Source: Deltaproteobacteria bacterium (lineage in GTDB: Bacteria; Myxococcota; UBA727; VGSZ01). Taken from it: a DNA stretch of 64,000 nt. Where the stretch lies: assembly GCA_016177705.1 (NCBI GenBank), contig JACOUT010000002.1, positions 124,001 to 188,000 of the forward strand, in the 5' to 3' direction. The notes under the pieces were generated by a model. That model searched no databases. It saw only the letters and a list, made by a program, of their open reading frames with translations, and had not been told where the DNA came from. The translations under genes were made by a program, and so were the position numbers. Below are positions 26,864-36,176 of this stretch, one piece after another (the first letter of the stretch is position 1; each line of letters starts with the position of its first letter).

Positions 26864-28306
26864 CTACGGCCCGACCAGCTCGGCGTCGAACGAGACGGAG
26901 CGCGGCGCGCCCGCCACCGAGTACTCGAGCGTGCCCGACAGACGTCCGTCGACGGTCGCCGCCGTCAGCGTGCCGCTGTCGACGTCGATCATCTGCGAGC
27001 AGGTGGCGAGCCCGAGCGCCGCGGCCGGCCAGGCGCGGCCTTGGTAGTCGACCATGGCGAAGGCGTAGGGCGCGGCGACCGCGAGATCGACGCTGGCAGG
27101 CAGGAGTAGGCCGAACATGGCATTGCTCCCGTCGGTGAGCGTGAGCACGCGGTCGTAGCCGTCGGGCAGCTCGCCGGGACCAAAGCCGCCGTCGACGTAC
27201 GCGGTGGTGGGCAAGAAGTCGCTCGCCAGCGTGTCGATGCCAGTGCAGTCCTCACCCTCACCCTCACCCTCACCCTCGGACGGGTACTGATCCGGCGGCA
27301 GCACGTAGCCCTCGCCGCTGACGGTGAGCGAGCCCGCCACGGTGCCGCCCTCGATGAGCGCAGCGGCGTCGATGGTGAGCGAGCCTTCGGTGAAGGCGAC
27401 CTGCGAGCCGTCCTCGGCGAGCAGCCAGGCCCCCGTGGAGAAGCCGTCGAAGGCGAGCGAGGCGCCCGCCACCAGGTCGGCGGTGTCGGCGAGCGCCACC
27501 ACGATGGTGCTCGGATCGACGCTCGAGGCGAGCACGATCGCCGTCGAGACGTCGTCGAGCGGCATGGCCGAAGCCTGGTCGGCGCTGAAGGCGCCGAAGC
27601 CCGCGACGTCGATGGAGAAGGACGCGCCGCCCATGGCCTCGCCGCGCTCGGACCACAACGCCGTGAAGGTGCCGCTGCCGGCCGCCGCGGCCATCTCGAG
27701 CTCGCTGCCGTCCTCGGTGAAGGGGAACAGGTTCTGCGGCCAGGCGTCGAGCGAGACCTCGACCAGGCCGCCCGAGAGCTCGGCGACCAGCCGGCCGCCG
27801 CTCGCGAGCGACGCGCTGGTGACGTGCAAGGTGCCGCCGTCGGTCAGGTAGCCCGAGCCCGTCTCCTCGTCGACCACGAGCGCGGCGGCGCTGTCGTTGT
27901 CGAGCGCCAGCTCGGCGCCGTCGACCAGGGCAGCCGCGTGCGCCGCCACCACCACGTAGCGCCACGGCACGTCGGGATCGAACAGCACGGCGTAGGCGAG
28001 GTCGGAGCCCTCGATGGCGTCGATGACGGTGGCGCTGGCCACGTCGCGCGCGCTGTCGTCGAAGGCGACGTGCGCCGTGCCGTACTGCTCGAGCGGATCG
28101 TCGATGCCGACCACGGGCGCATCGAAGCTCGCCGTCAGATCGCCGGCGGGGGTGCTCAGGTCACCGTCGTCGGTGAGCGCGAAGCCGAGCGTGTGCATCA
28201 GGCCACCGCGCGCCTCGATGTGCGGGCTCGTTTCTCCGCGGACACAGCCGGCCAGGCTCGACAACAGACAAGGGACCACCAGGACGAGGGGCGCTCGCGC
28301 GTACAT
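26864..28306 (-). CDS. Repeat-containing lipoprotein with Gly-Glu linker
   Basis: A 480-residue protein. The start has GGAGG 5 nt upstream of ATG 28306. The signal MYARAPLVLVVPCLLSSLAGC ends in a lipobox (LAGC, Cys21). The mature part consists of repeated beta-rich units, each with a phrase of the type TLHVTSASLASGGRLVAELS, SLTIDAAALIEGGTVAGSLT and GTLTAATVDGRLSGTLEYSV, and another recurring as AVLFDPDVPWRYVVVAAHAA. A short Gly-Glu tract (about residue 345) splits it from the last about 125 residues. Sec export and lipidation are likely. No enzyme motif was found; function unknown. Confidence 0.82.
   Translation of the reverse strand: MYARAPLVLVVPCLLSSLAGCVRGETSPHIEARGGLMHTLGFALTDDGDLSTPAGDLTASFDAPVVGIDDPLEQYGTAHVAFDDSARDVASATVIDAIEGSDLAYAVLFDPDVPWRYVVVAAHAAALVDGAELALDNDSAAALVVDEETGSGYLTDGGTLHVTSASLASGGRLVAELSGGLVEVSLDAWPQNLFPFTEDGSELEMAAAAGSGTFTALWSERGEAMGGASFSIDVAGFGAFSADQASAMPLDDVSTAIVLASSVDPSTIVVALADTADLVAGASLAFDGFSTGAWLLAEDGSQVAFTEGSLTIDAAALIEGGTVAGSLTVSGEGYVLPPDQYPSEGEGEGEGEDCTGIDTLASDFLPTTAYVDGGFGPGELPDGYDRVLTLTDGSNAMFGLLLPASVDLAVAAPYAFAMVDYQGRAWPAAALGLATCSQMIDVDSGTLTAATVDGRLSGTLEYSVAGAPRSVSFDAELVGP
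27250..27278 (-). repeat. Short hexanucleotide repeat encoding a Gly-Glu tract
   Basis: Four CCCTCA-type hexamers on the plus strand encode (GE)n in the leftward lipoprotein gene at 26864-28306. Here the tract lies inside the protein, not next to the lipidated Cys, so it separates two folded parts. Confidence 0.85.
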
Positions 28307-28436
28307 GGATCCTCCGTGTGGGATGGTTGACGGTCTTGGCGCGTTGGTCGCCGATGCCGCGCCGAGCGTTCAGCGCGCGCGCAGGTGTCAGGTGCTGCCT
28401 GTCAGCAGCGGTCCGCGGAGCTCCGTCAGATTTCCG

Positions 28437-29279
28437 TCATCGGCCGCGGCGCGCACGACTGCGCGCGACCAGCCAAGCGGCCAAGCGCGCCCGCACCACG
28501 CCCTCGTCGGGGTAGTCGAGCAGCGATGGTGTCGGGTTGACGTCGAGCGCCACGGCAGCGCCGTCGTCGTCGGTGCGCAGGTCGACCGCGCAGAACGGCA
28601 GGCGCAGCGCGCGCGCCGCAGCCAGCGCGGTCGACCGCACCGCGGTCGGGCAGGCCACGCGCCGCGCCTCGTCGATGCGCTCGCGCGCGTCGACGACGCC
28701 GTCGGTGGGCACCGCGAACGCGACCAGCACGCGGCCAGCGAGCAGATAGACGCGGTGCTCGGGCCCGCGCACGCGCCGCTGCAGCAGCGCCGGCGCTCGC
28801 GCCAGAAGCGACAGCTCCGCGGCCTGCTCGGGCGCAAGCAGTCGAGCCGGCGCGCCGCCGCCGAGCGGCTTGGTGATGACCTCGCGGTGGTGCGCGAGGA
28901 AGTCGCGTGCGGCACGCGGGTCGCTGGTGGCGAGGCTTTCGGGCACGCGCACGCCCGCGCGCGCGAGCCGTGCCATGGCGAACGCCTTGTGCTGGTGCAG
29001 CTCGAGCGCGGCGATGGGGTGCACCAGCAGGCGCGCGCCATCGTCGAGCGCCAGCAGCACGGAGCGCGCGAGGGGCGATGGCGGTACTTGTCGGACCACC
29101 ACGGCGCGCGCCGAGCCTACGTCGTGGCCACAAACGGCGACGCCCCCTCGCTCGTCGAGCGAGAGGGCGTCAGTGCCATCGACCACGCGGCCATCGGCGC
29201 CCGCGTGATCGAGCGCGGCGGCGAGCGCCCGGGCCTGCGCGTCGTCGCCGACGACGAGGACCAGCGGGCGGCGCGCCAC
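28437..29279 (-). CDS. RimK-like ATP-grasp protein
   Basis: A 280-residue protein from a GTG at 29279. The second half carries ATP-grasp features: REVITKPLGGGAPARLL (adenine-side Lys and glycine loop), LLQRRVRGPEHRVYLLAGRV, LPFCAVDLRTDDDG and ALDVNPTPSLLDYPDEG, the last matching the metal-binding D.NP/N pair of RimK-type ligases. The N-terminal part would be the substrate-side preATP-grasp fold. Members ligate amino acids or peptides using ATP; the substrate here is unknown. It starts 8 bp after the stop of the repeat protein upstream, so the two are probably co-transcribed. Confidence 0.8.
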   Translation of the reverse strand: MARRPLVLVVGDDAQARALAAALDHAGADGRVVDGTDALSLDERGGVAVCGHDVGSARAVVVRQVPPSPLARSVLLALDDGARLLVHPIAALELHQHKAFAMARLARAGVRVPESLATSDPRAARDFLAHHREVITKPLGGGAPARLLAPEQAAELSLLARAPALLQRRVRGPEHRVYLLAGRVLVAFAVPTDGVVDARERIDEARRVACPTAVRSTALAAARALRLPFCAVDLRTDDDGAAVALDVNPTPSLLDYPDEGVVRARLAAWLVARSRARRGR

Positions 29280-29287
29280 GTTCGCGG

Positions 29288-30712
29288 CTAGCCCTGCGAG
29301 ACGGCGCCGTTCTTGTAGTTGCCGTCCTTGTCGAGCGTGACGTTGACGATCCAGGCCGCCTCACCGGTGCGCCAGTGGTTGACGTGCAGGCTGGCGCGGA
29401 AGGTGCCGTTGCCGTCGTCGACCACGCTCACCAGGTCTACGGTGTGCGACTTGGAGATGCGGTGGCCGCTGCCCTGCCCGGCCTTGTCGGCCAGCGCCCA
29501 AATCTCGCCGTAGGTGTCGAGCTTCTTCTCGATGCGCTGCGGCACCTTGCCGACCTCGAACCAGCCGCTCTGCAGCTTGCCGTTCTTGTCGACGTTGGCG
29601 TGGATCTGCCCGGTCGGGTTCTTGGTGTCGAAGGTGACCTCGAAGCCGTCGCCCTGCTTCTTGCCGCCGCGCAGCTCGACGGTGGTGTTCTTGGCGTTCG
29701 GCCCCATGTTGCCGATCAGCATGGGGAAGCCGAGGTTGCGCGCGAACTCGTGCGCCGAGCCCTCGAGCTTCTTGGCGAGCGCCTGCGACAAGGCACCGGG
29801 CTTGGGCGGCTTGGTGCCCGCCATGGTGAAGCTGCCCTTGACGAAGTCGCCGCTGCCGGCCTCGACCAGCGCGGTGATGGTGGCGCGCACGTTCTTGCCG
29901 TCGAGGAAGTGGTGCACGTCGAGCTTGACCTCGCACTTGCCGTCGCTGCGCTCGGGCCCGATGGCCTTGATGCTGACGCCGTCGCTCCTGGTCAGCGGGA
30001 AGTTGACCGCCATGGCGTACTCGCGGGCGCGCGCCTGCACCGTGGTGGCGAGCGGGTTGCCGGCGACGCCGAGCTGGAACGGCCCGCCCCAACTCTTGAC
30101 GGTCTTGCCGCTGCGGCGATCGATGTGCTCGCTCTGCAGGAAGAACGTGGTGTTGGCGTCGAGCTTGTTCTGCTGCGGCGAGCCGACCGCGCCCTGCGCC
30201 ACGAAGGCGGTCAGCTTGGCGCCGTCGACCGGCATGCGGTTCTCCAGCGTGACCGACTCGTAGCGCACGCCGACGGGCGGGCTGAAGGCGCCGTCGTGCT
30301 TGATCTGACCGCGGAAACCGCCGAGGTCGGTGGCCAGGCGAAGCTGGTCGACCTGGTTCTTGTGGAAGTTGGTGCCGGGCGTCGGGTCGTCCGCGCGGAT
30401 CTTGAAGATGACCCGGTTGCCCTCGGGAGGCAGGCGCGGGCCCCAGCCGCCGTTGCCGATGCCGGGCGGCAGGCTGCGCGCGTTCGGATCGATCTTGGCG
30501 TTCTCGATGGCCTTGCTGAGCGCGTTGATGACGCGGCCGAGCTGCGCGTCGCTGCCGGTGGTGGTCTTCTTGAGCGTGGTGAGCGCGCTCAAAAGCTGCT
30601 TGCCGCGCGCGACGTCGAGGCTGTGGGCGCCCTGGGCGTGGACTTGCAGCTCCTTGGTGACGTGCTTGGCGTCGGCGATCGTGGTGGAAATCTTGTTGTT
30701 GCTGACGGGCAT
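29288..30712 (-). CDS. Three-repeat protein of unknown function, no signal peptide
   Basis: A 474-residue protein with GGAGG 7 nt upstream of its ATG. The N-terminus (MPVSNNKISTTIADAKHVTK) is hydrophilic with no export signal. Residues about 225-474 hold three tandem repeats, each starting with an A.EYA/A.EFA/IWALA helix, then a VEVKLDV or VTFD beta strand and a closing NVDKNGKLQSGWFE or NVTLDKDGNYKNGAV hairpin. PepSY-like folds look similar but I cannot confirm this. An N-terminal helical segment of about 80 residues precedes a GNGGWGPRLPPEG linker. Not recognised. It probably forms an operon with the ATP-grasp gene 8 bp downstream. Confidence 0.75.
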   Translation of the reverse strand: MPVSNNKISTTIADAKHVTKELQVHAQGAHSLDVARGKQLLSALTTLKKTTTGSDAQLGRVINALSKAIENAKIDPNARSLPPGIGNGGWGPRLPPEGNRVIFKIRADDPTPGTNFHKNQVDQLRLATDLGGFRGQIKHDGAFSPPVGVRYESVTLENRMPVDGAKLTAFVAQGAVGSPQQNKLDANTTFFLQSEHIDRRSGKTVKSWGGPFQLGVAGNPLATTVQARAREYAMAVNFPLTRSDGVSIKAIGPERSDGKCEVKLDVHHFLDGKNVRATITALVEAGSGDFVKGSFTMAGTKPPKPGALSQALAKKLEGSAHEFARNLGFPMLIGNMGPNAKNTTVELRGGKKQGDGFEVTFDTKNPTGQIHANVDKNGKLQSGWFEVGKVPQRIEKKLDTYGEIWALADKAGQGSGHRISKSHTVDLVSVVDDGNGTFRASLHVNHWRTGEAAWIVNVTLDKDGNYKNGAVSQG

Positions 30713-30807
30713 GGGGATCCTCCGGGGGCGCAGCGTGTGGCACGGCCGCGCTCTGCTAGATGCTGCTGCCGGATGCTGATAGCGCGAAGGGCCCGAGGTT
30801 GGCGCGC

Positions 30808-31254
30808 TCAGCCCTTCTTTGGCGGTGTGCCTTTGGTCATGGCCGCCAGGCGGGCTAGCGCACCCGGCACCGTACCCTCCGGCCGCACCCCGCCGCCCAG
30901 CACGCCCGTGCCTGACTTTTCGCCGAGGAACCCGCTGAAGGGCGCGGGGCCGTCGCCCTCGTGGACCTGGCGCCAGGCCTCTTGCAGCGCCGCCACCACG
31001 CTCGGTGAGGGGGGGTGCTCGACGTACCAGGCATCGAAGGCGGCGCGGATCTGCTGCGGGCCCATCGACTCGGTGATACCCGCCTTGTCGGAGGCCTGGG
31101 CCAGGAGAATCAGCGTGGCCTCGTCGAGCACGCTCAGGTCCACCGGCAGGTTGACCAGCATCCAGGGGATGACGTGCTCGACGTCGGCCACCGGGTAGCG
31201 CAGCACGCCCTGCTCGTCGACGAAGACCTTGAGCAGCGTGGAGAAGACGTCCAT
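30808..31254 (-). CDS. Uncharacterised 148-residue protein
   Basis: Begins MDVFSTLLKVFVDEQGVLRY and carries no signal peptide. The middle is helical (LDEATLILLAQASDKAGITE, IRAAFDAWYVEHPPSPSVVA). The C-terminus is Gly/Pro/Lys-rich and probably disordered. Codon bias is the same as its neighbours, supporting a real gene. It sits 32 bp downstream of the zinc-ribbon TPR gene on the same strand and may be co-transcribed. I do not recognise a family. Confidence 0.65.
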   Translation of the reverse strand: MDVFSTLLKVFVDEQGVLRYPVADVEHVIPWMLVNLPVDLSVLDEATLILLAQASDKAGITESMGPQQIRAAFDAWYVEHPPSPSVVAALQEAWRQVHEGDGPAPFSGFLGEKSGTGVLGGGVRPEGTVPGALARLAAMTKGTPPKKG

Positions 31255-31286
31255 CGCGCCGCTTGTACCCCAGTCGGCGCCGCCGG

Positions 31287-32984
31287 TCAGCGTTTGCGCA
31301 AGCCCTTGAGCCTGTCGAGGAACGACGCGGGCTTCTCCTCGACCTCGGGCTTCACCTTGTGCGCCTCGTCACCGCCGAGCAGCGCGCCGTCGGCGAGCTT
31401 CTCGCCCGCGGCCATCTTGACGATCTTGCCGAGGTTCGAGCGGTACGCGAGGTTCGTCGGCGCCAGCTCGAGCGCCTTCTTGAGCGCGGCCGAGGCACCG
31501 AGATAGTCCTTGATGCGCAGCGCGAGCACGATGCCGAGGCGGTTGTACAGCTCGGCGTCGTTCGGGTTCAGCTTGAGCGCGCGTCGGTAGGCGTTGGCCG
31601 CGCCCTGCGCGTCACCGGCGGCCTCGAGCGCGCGCGCTTGCGAGCCCGCGTCGTCCGCGGGTGCCGGCGCCGCCGCCTGCGCGGAGGCGGTCTCGATCAG
31701 CTTGGCCACGGGCTCATTCCAGTTGGCGAGCAGCGCTTGGATGCGCGCGTCGTTCGGCAAGAGATCCGCGGCCATCTTCACCCACGAGAGCGCCGTCGGC
31801 TTCCGGTTCTGGCGCAGCTCCTTGAGCGCGACATCGATGAGCTGCATGGCGCGCGCCTGCACCGTCGGGTCGACGCCGGCCTTCACGGTCGTCATGGACG
31901 ACGCAGCCGGCCGGTGGGGCCCACCGGGGTCCGTCGGCGACGGCAGGTCCTTCACCACCAGCGCCTTGCGCGGCCCACCCGCCGCCGCGGCGGGGCGCAT
32001 GACGGGCGCCGGCCGCACGCCCCCGCCGTCCGAACCGCGCCGGATCGCCGAGTCGCCCTCGAAGGGCGTGGGGGACGCGCGGCGAACCGCCGAGTCGCCG
32101 TCGAAGGGAGACGGCGCGGGCGCGGGCGAATCGATCGGCGTCAGCGCGTCGGCCGGCAGCTCGAGTGGCGTGAGCGCGTCGAGCGGCAGCTCCATGGGAG
32201 GCAGCGGCTCGGGGGACGCGGCAGCCGGCGCGCCCTTCAGGCGGGCGTGGCCGACCAGGCGCAGCAGCCTGCGATCCGCGAGCATGCGAAGCGCCGTGGT
32301 GGCGTCGCTCAGCGTCACCCCGGCCCTCTTGGCCACGCGCAGCACCGGGCGCTTGCCGTCGATCAGCTTGACCAGGTGACGCTCAATCGGTGACAGCTGG
32401 AGCGCGGCCAGCGGCACCGGGCTGTGCACCGACAGCACCGCCGTGGGCGCCATCAGATCCTGCGGGCTCGGCACGCCCTGGCTCGCCGCGGGCTCGATGG
32501 GGAACGCGCCGGTCGAGTCCCCCCACGCATCGGGGGTGCCGGCCTCGGCGCTGCCGTCCCCGACGATGAGCGCCGAGCCGCCAAAGGGGTTGGTGTCATC
32601 GAGCGGCGGCGGCGCCACCGGCTCGCCCTCGGCGGAGGCGTCGGGCTGATCGAAGAGGTCGGCGGCGTCCGGCTCCTCGCCGCCGTGCGGCACCGGCACC
32701 TCGATGGTGCCGGTGCCGTCGTCGAGCACGCTCTGCAGCTCGGCCGCGAGGTCGGCGTCGAGCGGCTCCGGCACCGATCGCGCCGCATCGTCGGGCGGCG
32801 CCGCGTCGGGATCGAACAGCACCTCCTCGCCGGTGTCGTCGCTGAGGGCGAGCACGTCGATCTCACCCGACTTCTCTGCCTCCATCAGCACCTGACCCAC
32901 GTCGAGCACGCAGTCGCACGCGGAGCAGAAGACGTCGTCCTCCGCCACCGCGTGACCGCACTTGGGACAGGTGCTGCCGGCCAA
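31287..32984 (-). CDS. Zinc-ribbon protein with TPR C-terminus
   Basis: About 565 residues. A zinc ribbon with two Cys pairs (CPKCG and CSACDC) forms the extreme N-terminus. A long acidic, Pro/Ala-rich region follows. A segment near residues 200-265 (LSPIERHLVKLIDGKRPVLR, ATTALRMLADRRLLRLV) looks winged-helix-like, as in DUF4388-type proteins. The last about 110 residues contain TPR units (ALEAAGDAQGAANAYRRALK, LNPNDAELYNRLGIVLALRI). The open frame continues to a TTG at 33077, but codons upstream of 32984 lose the G/C third-position bias, so I chose the TTG at 32984. It is divergent from the aminotransferase. Probably a cytoplasmic scaffold or regulator; function unknown. Confidence 0.7.
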   Translation of the reverse strand: MAGSTCPKCGHAVAEDDVFCSACDCVLDVGQVLMEAEKSGEIDVLALSDDTGEEVLFDPDAAPPDDAARSVPEPLDADLAAELQSVLDDGTGTIEVPVPHGGEEPDAADLFDQPDASAEGEPVAPPPLDDTNPFGGSALIVGDGSAEAGTPDAWGDSTGAFPIEPAASQGVPSPQDLMAPTAVLSVHSPVPLAALQLSPIERHLVKLIDGKRPVLRVAKRAGVTLSDATTALRMLADRRLLRLVGHARLKGAPAAASPEPLPPMELPLDALTPLELPADALTPIDSPAPAPSPFDGDSAVRRASPTPFEGDSAIRRGSDGGGVRPAPVMRPAAAAGGPRKALVVKDLPSPTDPGGPHRPAASSMTTVKAGVDPTVQARAMQLIDVALKELRQNRKPTALSWVKMAADLLPNDARIQALLANWNEPVAKLIETASAQAAAPAPADDAGSQARALEAAGDAQGAANAYRRALKLNPNDAELYNRLGIVLALRIKDYLGASAALKKALELAPTNLAYRSNLGKIVKMAAGEKLADGALLGGDEAHKVKPEVEEKPASFLDRLKGLRKR

Positions 32985-33106
32985 GGAGGCCAGCGTAGCC
33001 AGATAGTGGGCGAGGGGAGAAGGAGGGACGGCGCCAAGCCCCAAAGCGAGGCGGGTCGACCGGGCGGGTGGCAACAACGCTCGTGGTACGGTCGCGTCGC
33101 CCGCCG

Positions 33107-34192
33107 ATGAAGCTCGCCCCCTTCGCCTTGGAGCGCTACTTCGCGCCGCGCGAATTCGTCGCGCGTGCGCAGCTCTCCTGCTCGGACTGCGAGGCGCTCA
33201 CCTTGGACGACGTCGTCGCCCACGCCGAGGCCGAGCTGCGCGACGCCTGGAGCGCGCTGCGCCTCGGCTACTCGGAGTCGCGCGGCCACCCGCTGCTGCG
33301 CGCCGAGGTCGCGGCCATGCACCCGGGAACGAGCGTCGAGCACACGATCACCTGTGCGCCCGCCGAAGGGATCCTGCTGGCGATGTTGTCCACGCTCGCG
33401 GCAGGGGACCGGGTCGTGGCCTGCGCGCCCGCCTATCAATCCCTGCACGAGATCGCGCGCGGCATGGGCTGTGTCGTCGACGAGTGGCCCTGGCCCTTCG
33501 ACCTGACGCGGCTCACAGCGCTGGTGCGGGCCCGAAAGACCAAGCTCGTCGTCGTCAACTTCCCGCACAACCCGACGGGGCACGTGCCAAGCGTCGACGA
33601 GTGGCACGCCGTCGTCGCCGCAGCGCGCGACGCGGGCGCGCATTTGTTCAGCGACGAGATGTACCGCTTCCTCGATCTGACGGCCGCGCCGCCGCTCGCG
33701 TCTGCCGTGGAGCTCTACGACAAGGCAATCGTCCTCGGCGGCTTGTCCAAAGCCTTCAGCGCGCCCGGCCTGCGATCGGGGTGGCTGGTCTCGCGCGACC
33801 TCGACGTCATCCAGCGCTGCGCCGAGCACAAAGACTACACGACCATCTGCGGCAACGGGCCCGGCGAGCTGTTGTCGATCATGGTGCTGCGCCAGCGCGC
33901 GCGCATCCTGGCACGCAACATCGCGACCATCCGCGCTAACGTCGCCGCGCTCGAGCGGCTCGTGCCCGGCGCCAAGGGACCGCGCGCCGGCTGCGTCGCC
34001 TTCGTCGAGCTCGACGACGGCGTGACCGCGCTCGCCGACGAGCTGTTCCGCGAGACGAAGATGCTGTTGCTGCCCTCGAGCGTGTTCGGCGCCGGCGATC
34101 GCCACGCTCGCTTTGGCCTCGGGCGCGCTGCGTTTGCGACGACGCTCGAGGAATTCGCCACCTGGCGCGCGGTTGCTCGCGGCTCAGGGTGA
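33107..34192 (+). CDS. PLP-dependent class I/II aminotransferase
   Basis: A 361-residue fold-type I enzyme. Visible motifs: LRLGYSESRGHPLLRAEVA near the N-terminus, NFPHNPTGHVPS with the Asn that contacts PLP, DEMYRF with the Asp binding the pyridine nitrogen, and GLSKAFSAPGLRSGW with the Schiff-base lysine. The Arg in ARFGLGRAAF near the C-terminus fits the carboxylate-binding Arg. The ATG at 33107 is chosen over an earlier in-frame codon at 33068 because the first 13 residues are not family-like and lie in the shared divergent promoter gap. The amino-acid substrate cannot be told. It stands alone. Confidence 0.9.
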   Translation: MKLAPFALERYFAPREFVARAQLSCSDCEALTLDDVVAHAEAELRDAWSALRLGYSESRGHPLLRAEVAAMHPGTSVEHTITCAPAEGILLAMLSTLAAGDRVVACAPAYQSLHEIARGMGCVVDEWPWPFDLTRLTALVRARKTKLVVVNFPHNPTGHVPSVDEWHAVVAAARDAGAHLFSDEMYRFLDLTAAPPLASAVELYDKAIVLGGLSKAFSAPGLRSGWLVSRDLDVIQRCAEHKDYTTICGNGPGELLSIMVLRQRARILARNIATIRANVAALERLVPGAKGPRAGCVAFVELDDGVTALADELFRETKMLLLPSSVFGAGDRHARFGLGRAAFATTLEEFATWRAVARGSG

Positions 34193-34212
34193 GGCGCGCC
34201 CGTCGATCACGG

Positions 34213-35163
<951 letters not shown>

Positions 35164-35252
35164 CTCGTCAGGTTACCACGCTCGGGTTCCCGCGATCCCG
35201 AGGACACGCGGATCCGCGCGCCCCCCTTGGTGCCCTCCTTGCCGCCACATCG

Positions 35253-36020
35253 TCACTCGCGCACGAACGCGAAGCTTGCGTAGTAGCGCGTCCCGTCCCT
35301 GATGTCAGCCGCACCGACATACTCCGAGAGCCGTGAGTGGATGACGGTGAAGCCCTCGAGGCTGGCGGTGGAAGCGGGGGCAACGTCGATGGTCTGCCCG
35401 TTTCGGGTGGCGCGCAGGTGGCGCATGACGTAGTCGCTCGTGCTGTCGCACGAGGGCGCGCCGTTCCGGACCTGGATCTCAGGTGGCACGGTTTCGTCGT
35501 CGAGGGACGCTTCCGTGTCGACCATGTACGCAAGCAGCTCGCCATTCCTGCGCAACTCCAGCTCGAATGGCCAGCCGGAGAAGGAGCGCGGCTGTTCGGC
35601 GCGAACGGTAACCGCGTCGCCAAGAGCGAGGTCGAAGGGCCGGCCGGCGATGTAGAGGGTGAGGCTGCCGCACGAGGCACCGTCATCGATCGTGAAGGTG
35701 AACGAATCCTGCTGAGACTCCTGGAACGGGTCCCCCAAGCCCACCGAGTTGCTCAGCTGACCGCCGGAGCAGGTGTCCTCTCCGAGCGCCACGACCTCGC
35801 CGGCAAGAATCGCGAGGTGGTCGTCCTCCTCGTCGGCAGGGTAGGCGAGAGCGAAGAACACCGGCCTGTCGTTGGTCATGCACTCCGGAGGTCCGGCGTC
35901 GGCGCCCGATAGGTCGGGCTCACATGCAGCCGTCGGATCGACGACGGCCAGAGCGGCGAGGAATCGCGGTGCAATTGACCGCGGACTGACGCACCGCTTC
36001 GTTCTGCGCATCATCGCCAT
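35253..36020 (-). CDS. Putative secreted lipoprotein of unknown function
   Basis: A 255-residue protein starting at ATG 36020 with GAGGGGG about 7 nt upstream; the next ATG codons at 36014 and 36011 are alternatives. The N-terminus [20 protein letters not shown] is basic and leads to a hydrophobic [14 protein letters not shown], a weak lipoprotein signal. The mature part is beta-rich with three spaced Cys ([30 protein letters not shown]) suggesting disulfides. Codons are less GC-biased than the neighbours. No known domain seen. It is divergent from the M29-like gene. Confidence 0.65.
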   Translation of the reverse strand: MAMMRRTKRCVSPRSIAPRFLAALAVVDPTAACEPDLSGADAGPPECMTNDRPVFFALAYPADEEDDHLAILAGEVVALGEDTCSGGQLSNSVGLGDPFQESQQDSFTFTIDDGASCGSLTLYIAGRPFDLALGDAVTVRAEQPRSFSGWPFELELRRNGELLAYMVDTEASLDDETVPPEIQVRNGAPSCDSTSDYVMRHLRATRNGQTIDVAPASTASLEGFTVIHSRLSEYVGAADIRDGTRYYASFAFVRE

Positions 36021-36176
36021 GGCTCGGCCCCCTCAGGCCCCACAGAGTACCGAATCACCCAGCCGCGCACATGCACCCCGGCTTGTTGCGGAAACCCTCG
36101 AGGACCGAGTTGCGGTGCGGTAGACCCATTGCCTCGCGTCCGTGTCCCACGGTGCGCGCCAACACTTGGGGGTCCC

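Noticed and set aside
28379-28436. TGTCAG direct repeats between the lipoprotein and ATP-grasp genes
   Set aside because: Only two short copies; no support for a regulatory role.
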